Positions 41,063 through 48,030 of a stretch of 64,000 nucleotides of DNA are shown piece after piece. Position 1 is the stretch's first letter; the number at the start of each line of letters is the position of its first letter. The notes beneath the pieces are model-generated. The model saw only the letters and a program-made list of their open reading frames with translations, was not told where the DNA came from and did no database searches. The DNA lies in the NCBI GenBank assembly GCA_934541105.1, contig CAKTDA010000007.1:186001-250000 (forward strand), in the 5' to 3' direction. The DNA comes from an uncultured Luteitalea sp. Its GTDB lineage: Bacteria > Acidobacteriota > Vicinamibacteria > Vicinamibacterales > Vicinamibacteraceae. A program made the position numbers and the translations under genes.

Positions 41063-42168
41063 GTGCGATCGAGCGGCGACTGCGCATCCTCGGATCGCGC
41101 GGCATCCCCAACCGTCATGGCGGCTTCGAGTCCTGCGCGCAGCACCTCGCGCCATGGCTCGTCGAGCGCGGGTGGGACGTCACCGTCTACTGCCAGGAAG
41201 CGCCGGGCACTGCACGCCGCACCGACACGTGGCGCGGCGTGACGCTCGAACACATGCCGGCGCCTGACGGCGCGCGCGGCAGCCTCTGGTTCGATGCCGT
41301 GACCACGCGCCATGCCGCGCAGCGCGACGACCTGGTGCTCACGCTCGGTTTCAACACCGCGGTGCTCTTCCCGTGGTACCGCCTGCGCGGCCGGCGCCAC
41401 GTGGTCAACATGGACGGCATCGAGTGGCAGCGCGGCAAGTGGTCGCGCCCGGTTCGCGGCTGGTTCTACGCCAACAGCTGGATTGCCGGGCTCACCGCCA
41501 ATCACCTGATTGCCGACCATCCCGGGATTGCCGCGCTGCTCGCCCGACGCGGACTGGCGGCGCGCACCACGATGGTGCCGTATGGCGCCGAACGCGTGGA
41601 GGACGCCCCGACGACGCCGCTCGACGCGCTGGGGCTGGCACCTCGCGGCTACGGGATCGTCATCGCACGGCCCGAACCCGAGAACTCGATCCTGGAGATC
41701 GTCACCGCGTGGTCGCGGACGCGGCGGAAGTGGCCGCTCGTCGTGCTCGGCGACTATCGGCCGGGGCAGCGGTATCACGATGCCGTGCGCGCGGCGGCCG
41801 GGCCCGACGTGCGGTTCGTCGGGGCCATCTACGACGAGGCGGTGGTGCAGGCATTGCGCCACCACGCGCGGCTCTACGTCCACGGCCATACGGTGGGCGG
41901 CACGAACCCGTCGCTCGTCGAGGCGCTCGGTGCGCGTTCGCCGGTGCTCGCGCACGACAACGCATTCAACCGGTGGGTCGCCGGTCCCGAGGCGCGCTAT
42001 TTCGCCGATGCGCAGGGATGCGAGCGGGCCCTCTCGGTGCTCGACGACGAGGCGGCGCTCGCGGCGATGCGCGAGGCCAGTGCGCGACGCCACGCCGAGG
42101 CGTTCACATGGGAGCGCGTGCTGCCGGAGTACGAAGCGGTCCTCCTGGGCGCACTCGACCGCAGGTAG
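41059..42168 (+). CDS. DUF1972/GT4 glycosyltransferase
   Basis: 369 residues, GT-B fold. The N-terminal DUF1972 signature is RILGSRGIPNRHGGFESCAQ followed by HLAPWLVERGWDVTVYCQE. Such enzymes (Cps2T/WchF-like) commonly add rhamnose as the second sugar to a lipid-linked primer. HVVNMDGIEWQRGKW, the donor-site VIARPEPENSILEIV and the final lobe GGTNPSLVEALGARSPVLAHD are also typical. GTG at 41059 overlaps the methyltransferase stop. As the last gene of the cluster, downstream of the initiating phosphotransferase, it is likely to act at the second step of chain assembly. Confidence 0.88.
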   Translation: MSAIERRLRILGSRGIPNRHGGFESCAQHLAPWLVERGWDVTVYCQEAPGTARRTDTWRGVTLEHMPAPDGARGSLWFDAVTTRHAAQRDDLVLTLGFNTAVLFPWYRLRGRRHVVNMDGIEWQRGKWSRPVRGWFYANSWIAGLTANHLIADHPGIAALLARRGLAARTTMVPYGAERVEDAPTTPLDALGLAPRGYGIVIARPEPENSILEIVTAWSRTRRKWPLVVLGDYRPGQRYHDAVRAAAGPDVRFVGAIYDEAVVQALRHHARLYVHGHTVGGTNPSLVEALGARSPVLAHDNAFNRWVAGPEARYFADAQGCERALSVLDDEAALAAMREASARRHAEAFTWERVLPEYEAVLLGALDRR

Positions 42169-42195
42169 CGGCCGCCCAGGCTGCGCGAACGCGCC

Positions 42196-42711
42196 CTACC
42201 TGCGTTCGACGCGCGACTTCACGGCGGCGCGGGTCTCGCGGTCGGTCTCGCGCCGCTTGATCGTCTCGCGCTTGTCGTGCGCTTTCTTGCCGCGCGCCAG
42301 CGCAATCTCGATCTTCACGCGCCCGTTCTTCAGGTACATGCGCGTCGGCACGAGCGTCAGCCCCTTCTCCACCGTACGGCCGATCAACTTGCGGATCTCG
42401 GCGCGGTTGAGCAGCAGCTTGCGCTTCCGCAACGCCTCGTGCTCGGCGTACCCCCGGTGGCTGTACGGGCTGATGTGGATGTTGTAGACCCACACCTCGC
42501 TCCCCTCCACGCGGGCGTAGCTGTCGCGCAGGTTCACGCGCCCTTCCCGGATGGCCTTCACCTCGGTGCCGAGCAGGACGACCCCGGCCTCGTAGCGGTC
42601 GAGGTACTCGTAGTCGAACCCGGCCTTCCGGTTGTCGGCGAGCAGGCGTGGCGCCTTCTCCGCCGGCCTTGCTGGCGTGGGCTTTGGCGACGAGGTCGGG
42701 TGAGGGCGCAT
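42196..42711 (-). CDS. smpB: SsrA-binding protein SmpB
   Basis: 171-residue tmRNA partner in ribosome rescue. It binds the tRNA-like part of SsrA and places it in the A site of stalled ribosomes. The OB-fold hallmarks are ADNRKAGFDYEYLDRYEAGV, LLGTEVKAIREGRVNLRDSY, YNIHISPYSHRGYAEHE and RKRKLLLNRAEI. The C-terminal tail that enters the mRNA channel is basic (GKKAHDKRETIKRRETDRE). About 15 residues of Pro/Ala-rich extension precede the usual start. It follows pdxA by 31 bases on the same strand and is convergent with the polysaccharide cluster. No ssrA gene is visible. Confidence 0.96.
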   Translation of the reverse strand: MRPHPTSSPKPTPARPAEKAPRLLADNRKAGFDYEYLDRYEAGVVLLGTEVKAIREGRVNLRDSYARVEGSEVWVYNIHISPYSHRGYAEHEALRKRKLLLNRAEIRKLIGRTVEKGLTLVPTRMYLKNGRVKIEIALARGKKAHDKRETIKRRETDRETRAAVKSRVERR

Positions 42712-42742
42712 GAGAAGAGGGGAAACGGGTCCGAATCCGGAG

Positions 42743-43675
42743 CTATTGCCCGCGGCTCGCTTCCCGGCCGGCGGCGAGCCGCGCCGCGAGCGTGATGGCG
42801 CTGACCATGCTCGACGCGTCGGCAGTGCCCTGGCGGGCGATGTCGAACGCCGTGCCGTGGTCCACCGACGTGCGGACGATCGGGAGGCCGAGCGTGACGT
42901 TGACCGACTGCCCGAACGCGAGCAGCTTCACCGGAATCAGGCCCTGGTCATGGTAACAGGCGACGACCACGTCGAAGGCGCCGCGCGTGGCACGGAGGAA
43001 CACCGTGTCGCCGGGCAGCGGGCCCTCGACGTCGATCCCGCGTGCGCGGCATGCCTCCACCGCCGGGCGCAGGACCTCGTCGTCCTCGCGTCCCATGAGG
43101 CCGTGCTCCCCCGCGTGCGGGTTCAGGCCCGCGAGCCCGATGCGCGGCGACTGGTAACCGAAGTCCGGCAGGCTGCGTGCCGTGAGCGCGACGATGTCCT
43201 CGACGAGCGACTGCGTGAGAAGGCGCGGCACGTCGGCAAGGGGCACGTGCACGGTCGCGAGGACGACCCGCAGCGGCTCCGAGTGGAACATCATCGCGAC
43301 CTGGCGGGCACCCGTCAGGTGCGCCAGCAGGTCGGTGTGCCCCTTCCACGACAGCCCGCACGCGGCAAAGGCCTCCTTGTGGACCGGCCCCGTCGCGATG
43401 CCCTGCACCGAGCCTTCCCGGGCAGCGGCAACCGCGGCGACGACGGCGTCGTATGACGCGCGCCCCGCCTCGGCGGTGATCGCTCCCGCGGGAAACTGCG
43501 CCAGGGCCTCGGGTGTGTGCGGACCGAACAGGACGGGCTCGCAGACCGCGCGGACTTCGCGCGACTGGGCGGCAACGATGGCAATCTCGGGGCCGATGCC
43601 GGCCGGGTCGCCGACGGTCACCGCGATGCGTGGCAATCGGCCTTCGGGCCGGGAGTCCGAACGTCGGGCAGGCAT
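42743..43675 (-). CDS. pdxA: 4-hydroxythreonine-4-phosphate dehydrogenase PdxA
   Basis: 310-residue NAD-dependent enzyme that oxidises 4-phosphohydroxy-L-threonine in the DXP-dependent pyridoxal phosphate pathway. It is a cytoplasmic dimer using a divalent metal. IAVTVGDPAGIGPEIA at the N-terminus, IATGPVHKEAF, the metal histidines in WKGHTDLLAHLTG (about residue 113), LNPHAGEHGLMG (about 186) and VACYHDQGLIPVK (about 241) are all present. VRTSVDHGTAFDIA is the C-terminal signature. ATG at 43675 is chosen over a longer frame that enters the RicT coding end; it follows the ricT stop by 10 bases. PLP supply could serve the aminotransferase at 3180, but the gene is housekeeping. Confidence 0.95.
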   Translation of the reverse strand: MPARRSDSRPEGRLPRIAVTVGDPAGIGPEIAIVAAQSREVRAVCEPVLFGPHTPEALAQFPAGAITAEAGRASYDAVVAAVAAAREGSVQGIATGPVHKEAFAACGLSWKGHTDLLAHLTGARQVAMMFHSEPLRVVLATVHVPLADVPRLLTQSLVEDIVALTARSLPDFGYQSPRIGLAGLNPHAGEHGLMGREDDEVLRPAVEACRARGIDVEGPLPGDTVFLRATRGAFDVVVACYHDQGLIPVKLLAFGQSVNVTLGLPIVRTSVDHGTAFDIARQGTADASSMVSAITLAARLAAGREASRGQ

Positions 43676-43685
43676 ACCCGTGATC

Positions 43686-44471
43686 CTACTTGCCCGCCTG
43701 CCCGCAGTGGCACCCGTCGCTGCCGCAGGCGCCATCACCGCTGCAACTGCCGCCGCAGCTGCCTTCCTGCGCACAGCCCGCGTGGCGCTCGCCCTTCCCG
43801 TTCGGCAACTCGTAGCGCAGGCAGCACTTGAGGCGGCCGCACACGCCCGCGAGGCGCGACGGATTCAGGCTCAACCCCTGCCGCTTGGCCATCCGGATCG
43901 AGACCGGCTCGAACGACGTGAGCCACGTCGTGCAGCAGAGCGGGCGGCCGCACGGGCCATACCCGCCGAGCAGCCGCGCCTCGTCACGCACGCCGATGTG
44001 ACGCATCTCGATGCGCATGTGGAACACCGCGGCGAGGTCCCGGACCAGTTCGCGAAAGTCCACGCGGTGCTCGGCGGTGAAATAGAAGAGCAGCTTCGAG
44101 CCGTCGAAGGCGTGCTCGACACGGGTGAGCTTCATCTCGAGTTGCCGCTCGCGGATCCGCATCCGGCAGAACTGCGCCGCCTCGTGCTCGGTGTACTGCT
44201 GGTGGAGCCGCCGCGTGACGTCCTCGTGCGTCGTCCGCCGCACCACGCGCGCCGTGCCATCGGCTGGCGCGAGACGCCGCCCGGCCACTGCGGACGCCTC
44301 GGCCGTCACGCAGCCAATCGCCATCTGGTCGCCATCGGCCACCACGACACGATCGCCGGGAACGATCGGCCCGCCGATTGGCAGGTCGGGAAGCAGGAAC
44401 GACTGCCGGCGCCCGGCCGGCACGAACCGCACGCTCGCGGTCGGCGGCAGGCGCGGCGTCTCGTCAGCCAT
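43686..44471 (-). CDS. ricT: PSP1-domain protein RicT with Cys-rich C-terminal tail
   Basis: 261-residue cytoplasmic protein of the RicT/YaaT family. In Bacillus RicT joins RicA and RicF in a [4Fe-4S] complex that specifies RNase Y cleavage. The PSP1 core includes TEHEAAQFCRMRIRERQLEM, LLFYFTAEHRVDFRELVRDL, RIEMRHIGVRDEAR and the cysteine motifs GPCGRPLCC and GVCGRLKCCLRYE. Beyond the normal end there is a tail of about 30 residues with six more cysteines and a histidine (CAQEGSCGGSCSG, ACGSDGCHCG), unusual in cysteine density and perhaps a metal site. It follows holB by 3 bases; the holB-ricT order is also found in Firmicutes. Confidence 0.9.
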   Translation of the reverse strand: MADETPRLPPTASVRFVPAGRRQSFLLPDLPIGGPIVPGDRVVVADGDQMAIGCVTAEASAVAGRRLAPADGTARVVRRTTHEDVTRRLHQQYTEHEAAQFCRMRIRERQLEMKLTRVEHAFDGSKLLFYFTAEHRVDFRELVRDLAAVFHMRIEMRHIGVRDEARLLGGYGPCGRPLCCTTWLTSFEPVSIRMAKRQGLSLNPSRLAGVCGRLKCCLRYELPNGKGERHAGCAQEGSCGGSCSGDGACGSDGCHCGQAGK

Positions 44472-44474
44472 GGC

Positions 44475-45482
44475 TTACAGCTCGCAGGCGAGCCAGTCGG
44501 CCACGACCTTTGCCGACTGGTTGCGATCGAGCGAGCGCCGCGCCTTGTCGACGAGCGCGAAGGCGCCGAGCACGCGGGCGGTGTCGAACTCGCGCACCAG
44601 GCCGGCGAGGTCGCTGCCGAGATCGGGATTGGCAAGGACCGGTGTCGAGCCCGCCTGGCCCACGGCTCCGAGGTCGCGCACGAGCAGCGACAGCGCGTCG
44701 AGCCGGCGCGCGAGCACCTCGCGGTCGGTGCCCGCACCGCGCTTCTTCGGCACCTCGGCCAGCTGCTGGGCGAAGGCGAGCCGCCGCGCCACCGGCGGTC
44801 GGCCCGCAAGGCCGCGCAACAGCGACAGCGCCGCAGTGCGCGCCTCGACGAGCTCGCCCGTGTCCTGCGCCAGTGCACGGGACACGCTGCCGTCGCCCAT
44901 GGCGGCCAGGCCTGCCGCATCGGCACGCTTCACGCCTCCGTGCCGCACGAGCACCTCGGCCAGGTCGTTCGGCCCGAGGCGCCCGAACCGGACCCGCGGA
45001 CAGCGAGATCGCACCGTCTCGAGCAGCGAATCGGGCCGCGACGTCACGAGCACGAACATCGACGAGGGCGGCGGCTCCTCGAGCGTCTTCAGCAGCGCGT
45101 TCTGGGCCGGCGGCTGCAGGCGGTCGGCCTCGTCGATGATCACCACCCGGCGGCGCGCCTCGAACGGACGGTAGCTGGCCTGGCCGATCACCTCACGCGC
45201 CATGTCCACCGAGATCGAGCCCTTCTCGTTCGGTGCGAGTTCGACGATGTCGGGGTGCTGGCCGCGGGGGATGCGGCGGCACGACGGGCAGGTGCCGCAG
45301 GCATCGCCGTCGGATCCGGGCTGTCGGCAGTTGATTGCCGCAGCGAGCGCGAGCGCCGTCGCCCGCTTGCCGACGCCGTCCGGGCCGTCGAAGATCAGGC
45401 TCTGCGGCACGCTGCCCGCAACGACCGCGCGCAACAGCAGCGCGCGCGGCTGCGCGTGCCCGAGGACGTCGGCGAGCCTCAT
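44475..45482 (-). CDS. holB: DNA polymerase III delta-prime subunit
   Basis: 335-residue clamp-loader subunit. The AAA+ domain has an intact Walker A motif GPDGVGKRATA (residues 33-39), a Cys4 zinc site spanning NCRQPGSDGDACGTCPSCRR, Walker B-like RRVVIIDEADRLQ, and sensor-1 FVLVTSRPDSLLETVRSRC with the SRC arginine finger typical of delta-prime. ATG at 45482 is selected because it gives MRLADVLGHAQPRALL, the family start, and lies 6 bases after a TACAAT box with no Shine-Dalgarno sequence. It heads the group holB-ricT-pdxA-smpB. Confusion with DnaX is unlikely because there is no C-terminal tau region. Confidence 0.92.
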   Translation of the reverse strand: MRLADVLGHAQPRALLLRAVVAGSVPQSLIFDGPDGVGKRATALALAAAINCRQPGSDGDACGTCPSCRRIPRGQHPDIVELAPNEKGSISVDMAREVIGQASYRPFEARRRVVIIDEADRLQPPAQNALLKTLEEPPPSSMFVLVTSRPDSLLETVRSRCPRVRFGRLGPNDLAEVLVRHGGVKRADAAGLAAMGDGSVSRALAQDTGELVEARTAALSLLRGLAGRPPVARRLAFAQQLAEVPKKRGAGTDREVLARRLDALSLLVRDLGAVGQAGSTPVLANPDLGSDLAGLVREFDTARVLGAFALVDKARRSLDRNQSAKVVADWLACEL

Positions 45483-45488
45483 TGGGAG

Positions 45489-45494
45489 ATTGTA
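45489..45494 (-). promoter_or_regulatory. -10 box (TACAAT) for leaderless holB start
   Basis: Minus-strand TACAAT (45494-45489) ends 6 bases before ATG 45482. It lies in the 42-base gap between the PBP1A stop and holB. Confidence 0.55.
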
Positions 45495-45524
45495 GCCGCG
45501 TCCCGCCATGCGAGCCCGCCTGCC

Positions 45525-47954
45525 TCAGGGTTCGGGCTTCTTCTTCTCGTCCTTGTCGTCGTCCTTGTCGCGGCGGCCGAACAACCGGCCCCAGAAGCCG
45601 CGCTTCTTCGGCTTGTCGTCGTCGGCGTCGACCGTGGCGTCACCCGCATCCTTGCCGGCCTCACTGCGCGCCTCGGCCCGGCTCTCCGACTGCCCCTCGT
45701 CGGCGCGCGCGGCGGGCGGCGCGGGAATGTTGCGGGGGATCGCGACCGAGGGCAGCCCTGCCTGTTCGGCAGACACGGGCTTCAGGTCGTTGTCACGACC
45801 GAAGAAGCCGGCCAGTCGTTCGAGGAAGTTGGCACCCTCGTGCTCCGTGCACGTGTCCGATGGTTCGGAGCCACGCCGGAAGTACTCGGTGTAGGCCATC
45901 GACCGGATCTCGACGTTGCCCTCGCTGTCCTCCACCGGCACCCGTGTGCAGCCGTCCACCGCACGACGGCCGGTGACGCGGCAGATCTCGACGCCAACGA
46001 GCCCCTCGGGCCGTTTGAACGTCGTCGGCTTGTCGCCGTCGGTCGCCACCGCCATCACGCTGGCCCAGAGCGGCACGGCCAGTTCGCCCGCATAGCCGTT
46101 CCTGATGATCTGCCGCGGCTGGTCGAACCCCATCCACACGCCGGTCACCATTGTCGGCGTGTATCCCACGAACCAGACGTCGTGGTAGTCGTTTGTCGTG
46201 CCGGTCTTGCCGGCGGCAGGCAGGCGGAAGCCCTCCGCGCGTGCACGCCAGCCCGTGCCACTGTTGATGACGTCCGACAGCATGCTCGTCACGAGGAACG
46301 CCGTCTGCTCGGAGAAGACCCGCTTCTCGTGCGCCTCGGTGGCATACAGGATCTCGCCGTCCTGGTCCTCGACACGCCTGATGAGGTACGGCTGGTGGAC
46401 GACGCCGCCGTTGGCGAAGGCGGCGTAGGCCGCGGTGAGCGACTGCAGGGTCACTTCGCCAGCCCCGAGCGCCATCGATGGCACGGCCGGCATGTTGCCG
46501 AGCTCGAGGTCGTTTGCCGTCTGGACGGCCTCGGGGATGCCGACGGTCCGCAGCAGGTGCACGGCGGCCCTGTTGCTCGACGTGCGCAGCGCGGTGCGCA
46601 GCGTCATGCTGTCGGCGGCCGAGTGTTCGTCCTCGGGCACGTAGTCGCCCTGCGGCGTGTTGATGGGCGCGTTCAGGTTCGTGATCACCGACCCTGGCGA
46701 CTGGCCCTGTTCGATCGCCGTCGCGTAGACGATCGGCTTGAAGGCCGAGCCCGACTGGCGTCGGGCCTGGACGGCGCGGTTGAAGCGGCTCTCGCGGAAG
46801 TTGCGGCCGCCGACCTGCGCCCGCACGGCGCCCGTGCCCGCTTCGAGCACCACCACGGCTGCCTGCAGGTACGGCGGCGCGACGTCCTCCTGGACCGTGA
46901 TGTCGGCCCGCGGCGTGTGCGGATAGCCCCGGCGCTTCTCGACGTCCTGGAGCCGCCGCTCGACGATCTTCTCGGCCTGCTGCTGCACGACCGGATCGAT
47001 CGTCGTGTAGACCTTCAGCCCGCCTTCCGACACGCGCGGCCAGCCGAAGCGGTCGACGAGTTCGCGGCGCACGGCTTCCTTGAAGTACTGCCCGAACGGC
47101 TCGTCGCGGCGCAGCCGGTTCTCGAGATTCACGCGGGCCTTGCGTGCCTGCTCGTAGGTCTTGCGATCGATGACGCCGTTGTCGAGCATCATCAGCAGCA
47201 CGACGTTCCGGCGCGCAATCGCCTTCTCCATGTTGATCGTCGGCGCGTACGCCGACGGCGACTGGATCAGCCCGGCGATGAGGGCGGCCTCGGGGACGTC
47301 GAGATCGGCGGCGTGCTTGCCGAAGAACCCGAGCGATGCCGCCTCGACGCCGTAGTAGCCGTCGCCGAAGTACGCCTTGTTGAGGTAGAGCGCGAGGATT
47401 TCGTCCTTCGTGTAGGTGCGCTCGATCAGCAGCGCCGCGAAGGCCTCCTTGATCTTGCGACGGTAGGTCTTGTGGCGCGACAGGAAGCTCATGCGCGCGA
47501 GCTGCTGCGTGATGGTGCTGCCGCCCTGCCCGCGCGTGCCCGTCCGGGCGTTGGCGACGACGGCCGCGCCGATGCGGACGATGTCCACGCCGTTGTGGGT
47601 GTAGAAGCGCTGATCCTCGACCGAGACGATCGCGTCGCGGACGTGCTGGCCCGTCTTCTCGAGCGGCACCTCGATGCGCTGCTCCTTGAAGATCGTGAAC
47701 ACCGGCTTGTCGGAGCTGTCGTAGATCGTGGTGGCCTGCGCCATGTCGCCGACGGCCGAGAGCGCATGCCGGTCGGGCAGCGACTGCCGGATGTCCCAGG
47801 CGAACCAGAGGGCGCCGGCAAATGCGACCCAGGCGACCACCGAGAGGCCCACCAGCCCCGCGGCGAGCACGCGGGGGCGGGCCAGCCACCACTGCCGTAT
47901 CCGCCCGGGCTCCTGCCCGCTGAGCCACGTCCGCAGTCGTGTCCGCATGCGCAT
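45525..47954 (-). CDS. mrcA: Penicillin-binding protein 1A-type bifunctional peptidoglycan synthase
   Basis: 809 residues, bitopic inner-membrane protein. TM helix about residues 30-52 (LAAGLVGLSVVAWVAFAGALW). The GT51 glycosyltransferase domain carries VSVEDQRFYTHNGVD (catalytic Glu) and GQGGSTITQQLARM, then YLNKAYFGDGYYGVEAA. The transpeptidase domain shows SxxK in RQSGSAFKPIVYA, SxN in RTSSNRAAVHLL and KTGT in PAAGKTGTTNDYHDVWF. The C-terminal 90 residues are disordered and charged (KDDDKDEKKKPEP), including a short FWGRLFGRR segment. ATG at 47954 is 7 bases after a TACGCT box; GTG 47957 is possible. It polymerises and crosslinks the cell wall in the periplasm. It lies upstream of holB on the same strand. 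Confidence 0.94.
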   Translation of the reverse strand: MRMRTRLRTWLSGQEPGRIRQWWLARPRVLAAGLVGLSVVAWVAFAGALWFAWDIRQSLPDRHALSAVGDMAQATTIYDSSDKPVFTIFKEQRIEVPLEKTGQHVRDAIVSVEDQRFYTHNGVDIVRIGAAVVANARTGTRGQGGSTITQQLARMSFLSRHKTYRRKIKEAFAALLIERTYTKDEILALYLNKAYFGDGYYGVEAASLGFFGKHAADLDVPEAALIAGLIQSPSAYAPTINMEKAIARRNVVLLMMLDNGVIDRKTYEQARKARVNLENRLRRDEPFGQYFKEAVRRELVDRFGWPRVSEGGLKVYTTIDPVVQQQAEKIVERRLQDVEKRRGYPHTPRADITVQEDVAPPYLQAAVVVLEAGTGAVRAQVGGRNFRESRFNRAVQARRQSGSAFKPIVYATAIEQGQSPGSVITNLNAPINTPQGDYVPEDEHSAADSMTLRTALRTSSNRAAVHLLRTVGIPEAVQTANDLELGNMPAVPSMALGAGEVTLQSLTAAYAAFANGGVVHQPYLIRRVEDQDGEILYATEAHEKRVFSEQTAFLVTSMLSDVINSGTGWRARAEGFRLPAAGKTGTTNDYHDVWFVGYTPTMVTGVWMGFDQPRQIIRNGYAGELAVPLWASVMAVATDGDKPTTFKRPEGLVGVEICRVTGRRAVDGCTRVPVEDSEGNVEIRSMAYTEYFRRGSEPSDTCTEHEGANFLERLAGFFGRDNDLKPVSAEQAGLPSVAIPRNIPAPPAARADEGQSESRAEARSEAGKDAGDATVDADDDKPKKRGFWGRLFGRRDKDDDKDEKKKPEP

Positions 47955-47961
47955 CACTCCC

Positions 47962-47967
47962 AGCGTA
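47962..47967 (-). promoter_or_regulatory. -10 box (TACGCT) for leaderless PBP1A start
   Basis: Minus-strand TACGCT (47967-47962) ends 7 bases before ATG 47954. Identical hexamers stand before the starts at 6497 and 50127. Confidence 0.5.
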
Positions 47968-48000
47968 CCCGAATCGCCGCCGCCATCGCCGACCGTGTAG

Positions 48001-48020
48001 CCGCCGGACTCGTCCGGCGG
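48001..48020. repeat. Small palindrome, family B copy 3
   Basis: Perfect inverted repeat CCGCCGGAC-TC-GTCCGGCGG, 11 bases downstream of the glgX stop and upstream of the PBP1A gene. Longest of the family-B copies (9-base arms); it shares GCCGGACTCGTCCGGC exactly with 1025-1040. It may act as a terminator-like or REP-type element. Confidence 0.7.
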
Positions 48021-48030
48021 ACAGCCTTCC

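Noticed and set aside
42169..42195. Rho-independent terminator between the polysaccharide cluster and smpB
   Set aside because: Only a short G+C-rich stretch; no convincing hairpin followed by T residues.
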